Of a stretch of DNA of 64,000 bases, positions 22,763 through 52,920 are shown one piece after another. The notes under the pieces were generated by a model. It ran no database searches. It worked only from the letters and a program-made list of their open reading frames with translations, and had not been told where the DNA came from. A program made the position numbers and the translations under genes. Location of the stretch: the NCBI RefSeq assembly GCF_018812025.1, contig NC_063054.1:37814396-37878395 (forward strand), in the 5' to 3' direction. The DNA is from Megalobrama amblycephala. Taxonomy: Eukaryota > Chordata > Actinopteri > Cypriniformes > Xenocyprididae. How positions within the stretch are numbered: position 1 is the first letter of the stretch; each line of letters starts with the position of its first letter.

Positions 22763-23770
22763 TTGCATGAAACACTATTGGTGTCTCTGGTATTGATTTT
22801 CTGACTGGAGTATGATCTTTCATGACTTTTCAGTTTGCTTTAGACTCACACAAAACCAGAGTTTATTCCATGCGGTTATGCATTCTAAACTAACAAAACA
22901 ATCCCCAAGCTTCTGCCTGAGTCATTTAATTCAACTATGTCAAACACAAGTTGTTAACCTGGTCCCCCATTCTTTGTGTTCCACATGGTATCAACTTAAG
23001 GGTTTACTTTTGACTGCCACTTGTTGGAAATTTTTGTAATGCTCTTTTGAAGCCCCCCCCCCCCCCCCCCCCCCCAGTCAGTACAAGCAAGTACAGCATG
23101 TCTGTAATTAGTATCAACCTGCATTAATTGTCCTTTTTATCTGAATATTTGGATCTGTGACTGACTAAACCTTGCGTGTGTGGCAGGTCAGTAGTTGGAG
23201 ACTTCACTTTGTAAAGGGACTGTGTATGCATTCTTTTGGAGCACTTGCACCAAATGCACATGCCTGTAGACTAAACATGTAATACACATGTCGTCATGGT
23301 TTCCACAGCTCTTTTGTTTACGTGGAGAACTAACATTTTCAAATACACTTTGAAACTCATTTTCAGGCCTCAAACGCTATTATGTAAATGAATGGCCAAA
23401 ACGCATGTTTTCTATTTTTAATTGAAAAGGTGTGTAAATGGCCCCTAAAATGTTGAGCTTGTCCACTTTTGACCACTTCCAGAAGTAGTCAAACTGTTTG
23501 AGATGGATTACTTTCATAGTGTAGATGCTCTTGTCATGTGTTTGAACAGCCACATAAGACTGCCTACTGACCAAGTGTGTAAACATGACAAGTGCACTAG
23601 CCAGATAAGTTTTCAAATTTGAGGTATATTATCACATCAATTGCAGGGCTGGCCTGCACTCTGCTGCATAAAATATTGGGCTATACTTAAGGATTTTGAT
23701 TTTGCAGAGTGTGCTGAGTGCAGGAAAAGTCTTTATTGTATAAATTACTGTATTTTGTAATGCATAATTT
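22763..23770. repeat. Type-X ZP 3' flank, second copy, with 33-nt poly-C
   Basis: Homologous to 9,363-10,150 over most of its length, including the gtatcaacctgcattaatt block and the segment leading into aataatagagcagctatgg. It contains an uninterrupted run of 33 C at 23,053-23,085 that is absent from the first copy. No gene seen. Confidence 0.75.
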
Positions 23771-24060
23771 AATAATAGAGCAGCTATGGTTGAGACAGGC
23801 TTACAATATCATTCTAACATTATCCTATTTGTTAAACTTTAGAATCAGTCTGAATTTACAGGCCCATTGCCACGAGAACTCCAAGATGTTTCAAAGAAAA
23901 AACTCCAGAATTGCCAAAACTATTATGTTCAGTTAATGAAGGATAAAGGCTGAATTTAGAATGGCAAAAATAATAATATATTATTCTGAATTCAGCTCAA
24001 TATGTGCTTTTATGTATGTTCAATAAGGATAGAAAAACAAAGAAATTTGAATCTTAAGGA

Positions 24061-24175
24061 CCAATGGAATCATCCAGTTGCATAAACTCCCACTCATACA
24101 AGTCTGGAGAACCATGACTGTTATTGAAGTGGGAGGGATTATTGTTAATTAGCCAAAATCTGTAGAGTACAAAAA
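24061..24175 (+). promoter_or_regulatory. ZP gene 4 promoter module
   Basis: CCAAT at 24,061-24,065, CAGTTG at 24,075-24,080, TACAAAAA at 24,168-24,175, 51 nt before the ATG. Confidence 0.65.
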
Positions 24176-24218
24176 GACCAAAAGGCAATGTCTCAACAGT
24201 GTGACTAGCTGTTGAACA

Positions 24219-26279
24219 ATGGCAGGAAATTGGGGTGTTGTTCAGTCTCTGCTACTTTGTGTGTGGTTTTGTGCTTTCTGTCATGCTGTTCCACAGTTAA
24301 GTAATCTGCCCCAGAATCCTCAAGCTCTGATGTTCCAGCAAGCTGGCCAGCGGTTTCAACAGCCAGCTCAACAACAAGCTAGTCAGTTTCCTCAGCGGTT
24401 TCAACAGGCAGCTCAACAACAAGCTAGTCCGTTTCCTCAACAGCTTCAACAAGCTAATCAACAGTCTCCTCTGCGGTTTCAACAGGCAGTTCAACAACAA
24501 GCTAGTCCGTTTCCTCAACCGCTTCAACAAGCTAGTCAACAGTCTCCTCAACAGTTTCAACAGGCAGTTCAACAACAAGCTAGTCCGTTTCCTCAACAGC
24601 TTCAACAGTCTCAACAGTTTCAACAGGCAGCTCAACAAGCTAGTCAGTTTCCTCAGCAGTTTCAGCCTAAGCAGCCAGTGGCGCAGGCAGAGCCCCTTGA
24701 CAAATGTGCTGTAGCTGATTATGAGCAGATCCAATGTGGACCACCTGGTATCAGTGGTGCTGAGTGTGAAGCTATCAACTGCTGCTTTAATGGACAGCAG
24801 TGTTACTATGGGAAGGCAGGTAAGGGTATTGAATCAATGTAAAGGTGTTCATGTTAAACTGCTCCTCAGCATTAACCTGCTCTTGTTCCTTGTTCCAGTG
24901 ACTGTCCAGTGTATAAGAGATGGTCAGTTTGTGGTAGTGGTGGCCAGAGATGTTACTCTGCCTCGACTGAGTCTGGATTCAGTCAGTCTCTTGAGTGGAA
25001 ATGATCCACATTGCAGTCCTGTGGGATCCACACCTTCCTTTGCTATATATCAGTTCCCCGTCACTGCATGTGGCACAAGCATGATGGTGAGTAGCTGCTT
25101 GTGGTTTTTCTGCATGGATTGAAATGGACTGGATACCAATAGTGTTGCTGTTTGCAGGAGGACAGTGGATACGTGGTTTATGAGAACAGGATGACCTCTT
25201 CGTATGAAGTGGGGATTGGACAACTTGGTTCCATCACAAGGGACAGTCATTTTGAGTAGGTGATGTGTGCTTCAGCATATTTCTTAACATGCTACATGAC
25301 AAATGCTACAAGCTCACTGTCTGTCCAGGCTTCTCTTCCAGTGTAGGTACTCTGGTACTTCTGTGGAAGCTCTGGTTGTGGAGGTCAATACTGTTCCTCC
25401 ACCACCACCAGTAGCTGCTCCTGGACCCCTCAGGGTGGAGCTTAGACTGGCAAATGGTCAATGTGTCACCAAAGGCTGTGCAGAAGGTGAGTCACAAGTA
25501 TGCCTAAAGCCTTTTTGAAACTCCAGGTTGCAGCAGTTTCTGGTTTAACACCAGTATTCTTCCTCAGGGGATGAGGCATACACATCCTACTACAGTGATG
25601 CTGATTATCCAGTCACAAAAGTCCTGCGGGAGCCTGTGTATGTTGAGGTGCGCATTTTGGAGAGGACTGACCCCAACATTGTCCTGATGCTCGGACATTG
25701 CTGGGCGACGTCAACCGCCAGTCCACTCAGTCTACCCCAGTGGGACCTTCTGGTTGATGGGTGAGTATGGCCAGTCTTTATCCATCTAGTGTGCTGGAAG
25801 GCATTTCTGACTGACACATTGCCTTTCAGGTGCCCTTACCAGGATGACCGTTACCTGACCACATTAGTTCCAGTGGCTGGATCGTCTGGTCTTCAGTTCC
25901 CAACCCACTACAAGCGCTTTGTTGTGAAGATGTTTACATTTGTGGATCCATCATCACTGGCTCCTCTGCAGGAAACCGTATGCTCCAGCCTTACCTGACT
26001 CTTAACAATCCCTTTTTATAGTGACTTCTATGTCTTAACCCTTTCCCTCTGTTAGATCTTCATCCACTGTAGTACAGTGGTGTGCCATCCCTCTTCTGGC
26101 TCCTGTGTGCAAAGCTGCAGTAGGAAAAGTGAGTCCTTGCTGTAAACTGACTTCAGGAACCGTGAGAATTGTCTCTAAATGCACCTACCATTTCTATTAC
26201 AGGAAGAGACACTCACGTCAAGACCATCTCCAGTGAGCAAACTGTGGTTTCTAGTGGAGAAGTTAACCTCGTCATGTGA
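24219..26279 (+). CDS. zp2: Egg-envelope ZP protein, ZPB/zp2 type (intact gene 4)
   Basis: Exons: 24,219-24,819; 24,899-25,086; 25,158-25,255; 25,329-25,486; 25,568-25,760; 25,830-25,977; 26,056-26,128; 26,203-26,279. The product is 511 aa. Signal peptide 1-23, Gln-rich repeat about 24-160 (with ASPFPQQLQQ-type units), trefoil from about 161, RKRR at about 485-488. Exon 2 has His for the usual Pro in the DPPC motif (DPHC), and exon 3 has Gln for Pro in GIGPLG (GIGQLG). Exon 7 has a Val where the others have Glu (CVQSC for CEQSC). Upstream spacer is type X and the downstream spacer carries the gypsy fragment, the same arrangement as gene 1. Confidence 0.95.
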
Positions 26280-26292
26280 ACTTGGTGGTTTT

Positions 26293-26298
26293 AATAAA
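26293..26298 (+). terminator. Polyadenylation signal AATAAA, ZP gene 4
   Basis: AATAAA 13 nt after the stop; a T-run of about 27 nt follows at 26,324-26,350. Confidence 0.85.
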
Positions 26299-26559
26299 CT
26301 GCATGAAATGCTATTAGTGTCCCTTTTTTTTTTTTTTTTTTTTTTTTTTAATAGGGTCACACCAAATCAGAGTTCCACTTTTGCTTTAGCAAGGCTGTGT
26401 AATCTGAGGTGCTTAACTTGAACCAAATAAGCCAAGCTTCTTCCCAAGCCATTTAATCTGTTTGCCAAACTCCAGTTAACCTGGGCCCCCATTCTTCATG
26501 TTCCATATGCTATCAAATTAAGGGTTATTAAACTTTTGTCTGCTTTGTTACCTGTGCCT

Positions 26560-27330
26560 TTGGACTACAATAACTATGTATTGATTCTCAAACATGCCCA
26601 AGTCTTTCTAAGGTCACTTGAATGAATGGTGAAGCTGCACTCCCAGAATCCGAACCACCTCCATCTTCAAATCAAAAGTAAATTTGGGGCCGAAATGTGC
26701 AGTCTAAATGTCAAAGGCCCATGCTACATCCGCTGTTGTCATTTAGCAAAGTACTCCTTCCAGCCACCTGGTGGTTTGATCCACCATAGTCTGAGGGTGA
26801 GTAAACCCCTGGGAGGGCAGCAGTGGAGCCACCAGGTCCATGTTAACATGGTCAAAACATTGCTCAGATTTTCAGTGTTGCCTTGGCCTGTCTTTGCACT
26901 TTAGCCCGCTGACATGCTACACAAGCTGAAACCCAGGTTCGAACATCCTCCTCCTATCCATGCCACACAGACTTTAAAGAGACCAGTTTCTGCAAAGCTT
27001 TTCACCCAGGGTGTGACAAACCTCGGCATTGTTGAAAACTGCTCGCCTCCACTGCACAGGTACCACTGGATGAGGGTGGCCTCTGGAGACATCAACCATC
27101 AGTGTAACTCCTGCCTCTTTAAAGTGGACATCTGCCATTTTCAAACTTGAGACAGCCGTTCTGTATGCCTGTACCTTGGGATCAGAGTACTGGTCAGCTG
27201 CTTAATGAACAAAGTCCATACCCAAGTGCACTGCTTGCACTGTGGCCCTGGAAAGGCAATCCGCCACTACGTTGCTTTTTCCTTCAATGTGCTTGATTTT
27301 CAAGGATCTTGATCTTACAGTGTGCACAGG
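26560..27330 (-). mobile_element. Ty3/gypsy pol fragment copy 3
   Basis: Third copy of the same RNase H/integrase remnant between ZP genes 4 and 5, colinear with 19,340-20,075. It has extra local changes, including a short insertion near 27,052-27,065. The breakpoint on the promoter side is the same as in the other two copies (gatcttacagtgtgcacagg, then the ZP-proximal block). Confidence 0.85.
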
Positions 27331-27636
27331 ATATTAAATCAGCTATGGTTGAGACAGGCTTACAATATCATTGTAACATTATCTCATGTGTTAAACTCTG
27401 GAGTCAGTCTGAATTTACAGGCTGTTGCCATGAGAACTCCAAGACATGTTTCAAAGAAAAAACAATCCAGAATTGTCAAGATGTCAACTGTTGTATACAG
27501 CTAATGAAAGATAAAACAAAGGCTGGATTTAGAATGGCAGTTATAGTACTAGTACATTATTCTGAATTCAGTTCAATATGTGCTTTTATGTATGTTCAAT
27601 AAGGGTGGAAAAACAAGGAAATTTGAATCTTAAGGA

Positions 27637-27751
27637 CCAATGGAATCACCCAGTTGCATAAACTCCCACTCATGCAAGTCTGGAGAATCATGACTGTTAA
27701 TGATGTGGGAGGGATTATTGTTAATTAGCCAAAATCTGTAGAGTACAAAAG
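27637..27751 (+). promoter_or_regulatory. ZP gene 5 promoter module
   Basis: CCAAT at 27,637-27,641, CAGTTG at 27,651-27,656 and TACAAAAG (one base different from the other copies) at 27,744-27,751, 51 nt before the ATG. Confidence 0.6.
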
Positions 27752-27794
27752 GACCAAAGGGCAGCATCTTAACAGTGTGACTAGCTGTTGAACA

Positions 27795-29645
27795 ATGGCA
27801 GGATGTTGGTGTGCTGTTCAGTTTCTGGTACTTTGGGTTTGTGCTTTCTGTCATGCTGTTCCACAGTTGAGTAATCTGCCCCAGAATCCTCAAGCTCTGA
27901 TGTTCCAGCAAACTGATCAGCGGTTTCAACAGCCAGCTCAACAACAAGCTAGTCAACAGTTTTCTCAACGGTTTCAACAGACAGTTCAACAACAAGCTAG
28001 TCAGTTTCCTCAGCAGTTTCAGCCTAAGCAGCCAGTGGCGCAGGCAGAGCCCCTTGACAAATGTGCTGTAGCTGATTATGAGCAGATCCAATGTGGACCA
28101 CCTGGTATCAGTGGTGCTGAGTGTGAAGCTATCAACTGCTGCTTTAACGGACAGCAGTGTTACTATGGGAAGGCAGGTAAGAGTGTTGAGTCAATGTAAA
28201 GGTGTTCATGTTAAATTCATCCTCAATGTTAACCTGCTCTTGTTCCAGTGACTGTCCAGTGTATAAGAGATGGTCAGTTTGTGGTAGTGGTGGCAAGAGA
28301 TGTTACTCTGCCTCGATTGAGCCTGGATTCAGTCCGTCTCCTTGGTGGAAATGATCCACCTTGCAGTCCTGTGGGATCCACACCTTCCTTTGCTATATAC
28401 CAGTTCCCTGTCACTGCATGTGGTACGAGCATGATGGTGAGTAGCTGCTTCTGGTGTTTCTGCATGGCTTGAAATGGACTGAATGCTAATAGTGTTACTG
28501 TTTGCAGGAGGACGGTGGATATGTGGTGTATGAAAACAGGATGATCTCCTCGTATGAAGTGGGGATTGGACCACTTGGTTCCATCACAAGGGACAGCTAT
28601 TTTGAGTAGGTGACCTACACTCTTGCTTTTCATTCTCTGAGAAATGTTACAAACTCCCGGTTTGTTGTCCCAGGCTTCTCTTCCAGTGTAGGTACTCTGG
28701 TACTTCTGTGGAAGCTCTGGTTCTGGAGGTCAACACTGTTCCTCCACCTCCACCAGTAGCTGCTCCTGGACCCCTCAGGGTGGAGCTTAGACTGGCAAAT
28801 GGTCAATGTGTCACCAAAGGCTGTGCAGAAGGTAAGTGTCTGTCTCGAGTATGCCTAAGTCCTTTCGAAAACTCCAAGTTGCAGTTTCTGGTTAAACGCC
28901 AGTATTCTTCCTCAGGGGATGAGGCATACACATCCTACTACAGTGATTCTGATTATCCAGTCACGAAAGTTCTGCGGGAGCCTGTGTATGTTGAGGTGCG
29001 CATTTTGGAGAGGACTGACCCCAACATTGTCCTGATGCTGGGACGCTGCTGGGCGACAACAGCCCCCAGTCCACTCAGTCTACCCCAGTGGGACCTTCTG
29101 GTTGATGGGTGAGTATGGCCAGTCTTTCTCCATCTAGTGTGCTGTAAGCCATTTCTGACTGCCTCTTTGCCTTTCAGATGCCCTTACCAGGATGACCGTT
29201 ACCTGACCACATTGATTCCAGTGGCTGGATCATCTGGTCTTCAATTCCCAACCCACTACAAGCGCTTCGTTGTGAAGATGTTCACATTTGTGGATCCGAC
29301 ATCACTGGCTCCTCTGCAGGAAACTGTATGCTCTGAAGCCTTGCCTGAACCCTTAATATTAGTCATTTCATAGTGAATTCTATGGCTTAACCCTTTCTCC
29401 CTTCTATTAGATCTTCATCCACTGTAGTACAGCGGTGTGCCATCCCTCTTCTGGCTCATGTGAGCAAAGCTGCACTAGGAAAAGTGAGTGCTTGCTGTAA
29501 ACTGACTTCAGTAACTCTAAGAATTTGGTATCTAAATGCCCCTCATGCTTCTACTGTTTCTTTTACAGGAAGAGACGTTGACTTAAAGACCATCTTTAGT
29601 GGACAAACTGTGGTTTCTAGTGGAGAAGTTAACCTGGTCATGTGA
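27795..29645 (+). CDS. zp2: Egg-envelope ZP protein, ZPB/zp2 type (intact gene 5)
   Basis: Exons: 27,795-28,176; 28,249-28,436; 28,508-28,605; 28,674-28,831; 28,916-29,108; 29,178-29,325; 29,411-29,483; 29,569-29,645. The product is 438 aa, the shortest. The N terminus differs (MAGCWCAVQFLVLWVCAFCH) while the other four begin MAGNWGV. The Gln-rich repeat is only about residues 22-87. Trefoil from about 88, RKRR at about 412-415. Exon 3 reads DSYFE for DSHFE, and intron 3 is clearly diverged. Exon 8 reads SGQT as in gene 3 and the plus-arm pseudogene, but ends in NLVM like genes 1, 2 and 4, so it looks like a mosaic. Last ZP gene in the window. Frames open. Confidence 0.94.
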
Positions 29646-29659
29646 ACTTAGTGTTTTTT

Positions 29660-29665
29660 AATAAA
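29660..29665 (+). terminator. Polyadenylation signal AATAAA, ZP gene 5
   Basis: AATAAA 15 nt after the stop. The 3' flank to about 29,790 is related to the type-X flank. Confidence 0.85.
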
Positions 29666-29799
29666 GTGCATGAAACGCAATATTGGTGTCTGTGGTACTG
29701 ATATGGTATTCTGGCTGGAGTAGGTTCTTTCATGACTGTTCTTGGTTTGATTTTATATGGTCACACTAAACCAGAGTTCCCTTTTTTGCTGTTGCAAGG

Positions 29800-30361
29800 T
29801 CATGCATTTTGACTGAGGTGCTTTGACTCAAACTCCTGGCATCTGACCCACTAAGGACACAGTGGTGTAACTTTATGAAGGGAATGTGTCCAGAAAAGTT
29901 CCTAGACCAGTATGTGCAAGTCATTTTACACCAGACTACTTTGCACATGAGGGTCCGACAGGATTTGTGCACAAGTTGATGCACAAAGATGGACGCCAAC
30001 TATTCATGGTCAAATCTATTTCATGATGTTTGCAAATTGTCTCTCTGAATGTTTTGTTAGCATGTTGCTAACATACTGTTAAATGTGGCTAGTTACAATT
30101 GTTTCTTACTGTATTCAGAGATCAGAGCCATGTTTTCACTTTTAACCTGAAGACACTTGCAGTCTGTATAATACATGCATCTCTCCAACAGTGTGTAGCT
30201 TTAGCCGCTATCCATGCAGCACACTATCAAATTCATGTTGGCAAACATCCACAAAATACATGTAATAAAAGATCTATGCTGCATCACAAACAGTTTGTAA
30301 TGATCCAATTTAAGTTATATTTGCTGTGTGAGCTTCTCCTGTATTTATCCCTCAGTGTATT
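29800..30361. other. No gene seen
   Basis: No conserved protein motif, splice structure or clear repeat. Marks the end of the ZP array. Confidence 0.5.
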
Positions 30362-30600
30362 GGACTTGTGAGCTTGGGGGCGGGGAGCAGAAGCTCATTT
30401 GCATTTAAAGGTACACATACCAGATCATGCTTTTTTTTTTTTTTTTTTTTTTTTCTTTTTTTTTTTTTTTGTCCTCCCACCCAAAAAAGGCAGTTAAAAC
30501 ATGGTATAATATATCTATGGAGTATTTTGAGCTGAAACTTCAGACACATTCTGGGGACACCTGAGACTTGTATTACAGCTTGTAAATAAGGTCACCTTTT
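30362..30600. repeat. Dispersed MITE-like repeat, copy 1
   Basis: Shares gcagctcatttgcatttaaa-type sequence and the later ttttgagctgaaacttcaca/gacacattctgg blocks with 35,735-35,965. Interrupted by T-runs at 30,430-30,470. Familiar cyprinid repeat; family name not certain. Confidence 0.7.
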
Positions 30601-30611
30601 ATATCAAATCA

Positions 30612-30800
30612 ATATTTGGTGTGACCACCCATTGCGATGAAAACAGCTTTTGTCCTAGGTACATTTGCGTCTTGGAGACTTTGCCACCAGTTCTTCTGGA
30701 TTTAGTCTGTCTCAGTTTTTTCTGTTTCTTCATGTAATCCCAGACGGACTCAATGATGGTGAGATCAGATCATACTGGCTGTCAGACTCCTTGTGCATAC
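30612..30800 (-). mobile_element. Tc1/mariner-like fragment
   Basis: The minus strand reads a degraded IIESVWDYMKKQKKLRQ segment (about 30,707-30,757), which resembles the C-terminal part of Tc1-family transposases. No ends or target duplication found. Confidence 0.55.
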
Positions 30801-31159
30801 AAAAATCTCACTGGATTATTATAATTAATCGCAAAATGAATGCTTGGAAATGTAAACTGATATTTGCTACTGACACACTACAGCAAAAGATATAACTGGC
30901 TTAAAAATACTAATGTGCCTAAGACTATATATCTTTGCCTTTGTTTTGATAATGTTTTCAATCTTTTCTGTTGGCATTGCAGAACTTCCAGCTTGTGATG
31001 CACCATTTCCTGTGATTATGACTGTTTTGTAAGTACATTTATGCATTAATTTGACATTTAAACGATTGTGTAAATGCACATGAATGTACAAATATATCTA
31101 TTTCTGTCCCCAAATTCCACTTATGAATGGACGACCCCATAGTTCAGTAAACCTTACGG
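30801..31159. other. No gene seen
   Basis: AT-rich spacer without recognised repeat or gene. Confidence 0.45.
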
Positions 31160-32546
31160 TCAGAACCTTAAACATTAGTTTTTATTAATTCAAGCAAACT
31201 GTTACAGTAAACAGTTACATACGTTACACGGTATACAGTATTTTAAATCATGTTTAATCTTTGTTTCTGAATCTCTTTTTTCCATTTGGAACATAGAAAC
31301 AGCGAATGCTGGAGAAATGCAGGCAAAAGTAGTAACAGCACAATACATTCAACTCATCAACATTTATACAAACCATAAGGCCTAAGAAAGAGGAACAAAC
31401 GTTCAGTCCGAACACCGACAGACGATGAACTGTAACCGTTTCATTTCATCTCTTGCACATAAAGATTATATGCAGGTCACTCAAAGTCTATTTTGTAATG
31501 TCACCAGGTCTGTTCTCATGTTTTGGCAAATAATTACTATTGTTTTTGTTTTTTTGTTTGTTTGTTTAAAAACTGAGAAATGCAATAAATTACAATTTAT
31601 AGACCCCAGAAAAAGGCCACACATGTTTATTTTTTTGTTTGTTTTTTACCTTTATGGGAAGGTGTCAATATTTTGATGGATGAATCTCATGAATGTTCAG
31701 GTCATATTTAACCCCCAAAAGACATTTCTAATAAGAAAATTAAGGCCTTTTTAGGAACACACACTCACACACATTTATATAATGTACTTTTAATATAATT
31801 TTTTTGATATATTTTTTTGAACATAACTTATCATGACTGTAATGCAAAACAAAATTTTGAATCGTCATGAAAATATCACAATGCAAAAACCAAAAACAGG
31901 TTTCATTTTCTTAATGCAAAATTGAATTTCTTATTTATTTTTCTTGTTTGTGATTGGTCGTGGGGTGAAATATGACCTGAACAAGAGATTTTATTCCTTC
32001 CTGACGCCTTAATAAAATCATTCCTTCATTTTTTTCCTTTAACTTTGTCCATCACAACCGCACAATGACATCAAACATCACATCTCTGAAATGGAAGAAC
32101 GGTTTTGATGATATATAAAGTATAATAAGCATCCGTCACATTCTGATATGAAACCTTTGATCCATGAGACGTTCCTGTCGTGACCAGAAGAGGTCGCTGC
32201 CGCCCGTCTCGCGCTGAACAATAACCACAAAAGAACCAGTTTTGTTGTTCATACTGAGAATTAAAGACAGACAAATTCGAATGAAAGAAGTATGACAGAT
32301 AAAAAACCCTCCAACATTGTTATTTTCGTTCATCAATTGCACAACAAGTGGAACATGTGGATAAAAAACATTAAAGCAAAGCATTCTGGGAACATCAAAC
32401 ACAGCCGTCTGCAGTCCTGATGTTTCCTGAATTGAACTACGACTGATCAGAGAGTGTTTATGGGAAACCCTTATTAGGAGAAGGAAGGTTAACTGAGATT
32501 TCATGTGCCGTTTTTATGCCTCCTTCCTGAAGTCTGTGTTTCTCTC
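31160..32546 (-). other. wasf1: Probable wasf1 3' untranslated region
   Basis: Lies directly downstream (on the minus strand) of the wasf1 stop codon at 32,547-32,549. Possible minus-strand AATAAA signals appear as TTTATT at about 31,191 and 31,989. The true 3' end cannot be set from sequence alone. Confidence 0.4.
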
Positions 32547-51408
<18,862 letters not shown>

Positions 51409-52029
51409 CTGAAACACACACACACACACCCTATCAAACATCATTCAGTGACTGACATCTACTAGGTGAGTGTAACTGAATTTACAGATCCATCTTTGGA
51501 CTGCATTTGTATGAGTTTGCATGTATGATTTATGCATTATAAAATGTAAATAAAGCAGATTTAGATTGAATCACATCAACAATAATAGATGCCAATCAGT
51601 CTCAAGTCAAGTCACATTTATTTTTATAGATCTTTGATCAATACTGATTGTTTCAAAGCAGCTTCACAGTAATAAACAGGTTAATGTTGTAAAATGAATT
51701 TAATTTAAACTGTGAAGCAGCTCTACAGAAGACAATAGTAGTCACAAACCTCAGTCTAAATCCACCCTTCTGAATCCTCCATCATGTTTGAATTTGGACT
51801 GAACTTTTTATATTTTCCTGGGGTCTGGTTTGAATTCGATAAATGCATTTTAAGTGTAAATAAAGCAGATTTAGATCGTCAAATCAACAAAAATATCCAC
51901 AACTATCAATCAGTCTCATGAACTACAGAGTCTTCTTGTTCTTCCATCCGAATCCTCCAACAAGTCTGAATCTTTACATTTTCCCAATGAGAATTTTCTG
52001 CCACTTTGATTTTTCACAGAAACGACTTT
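51409..52029. other. wasf1 intron upstream of the first visible exon
   Basis: Short (CA)n at 51,414-51,428 right at the acceptor side, then no recognised feature. Confidence 0.4.
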
Positions 52030-52330
52030 TTCAAACCTGTTTAGCCATTAGTACAACAATGTGCGTTAAGTCTAACATGTAGCATCGAGAGATGGTTCTG
52101 ATAAAAATACATCTTTACATGATTTATTATTAAAATTTATCTCATCGCTTGGCAGATTCGAGCCAACACGTTTTAAATGTGACCCATAATGACTAATTAA
52201 CCTGTATATTGTTAATGCAATGTCCAAACTTCACAAAAAATGGTGCAAATGGACATCAGGACAGTCTGAGTAAACATGTCAAATCTCATTAATTTACAGC
52301 GATAGGGGGCGCTATAACGTAAAAAAATAT
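52030..52330. repeat. Dispersed repeat, copy B
   Basis: Second copy of the 50,640-50,935 element, diverged at its left end. Confidence 0.85.
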
Positions 52331-52689
52331 TGTGCAACTTGGGATCATAGAAAGTGAAATTTGAAACTAAATTTATCTATAGCATCTTTTAACAAATATG
52401 TAAGTTGAGATTATTATTGTTTGTCACAGTGATTTAACTTTTGTTGTAATGCACAACCTCAAGTGAGGTTTCATCACAAAAATCTCACTCTCAAACGGTG
52501 AAGCTTTGGATGTTTGTCTTTCTCTCGTAAAGCGAAGAGTGTGTTTGGTGCTTCAGCAACCTTCAGATTTTTGTGTTTGTCTTTCTACACATATTCTCGT
52601 TTTCTTTGTCTCTTTCCTGATATCCAGGTGTATTTCCATTACTCTTTTTTCCTTGTGTGCAAATGTCTTTATTTCTCTCTGGCTGACAG

Positions 52690-52920
52690 GCAGCTGGTGA
52701 CACTGAGGTTGATGGGAAATTAAAATGAAATTAAATAATTTGAGTGGCAGAACGCAGTCACGCTGACTGATGTCAAAGCAATCACAGCCCAACCGAGAGC
52801 TGCTATCATTGTCATTGTTATCGTCTAATTGTCTCAATTATTGTCAGACAATAAGGACGATTCTTACTGCTAAAGTAATTTATGATAATTAGCTTATTTT
52901 GCATGCAAATGCAATTGATC
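52690..52920. promoter_or_regulatory. Candidate conserved non-coding element
   Basis: Non-repetitive, balanced-composition block within an otherwise repeat-filled stretch. It has several TAATT homeodomain-type cores, a perfect octamer ATGCAAAT at 52,903-52,910 and no open frame with a domain. The call is by appearance only; no alignment was done. Confidence 0.3.
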
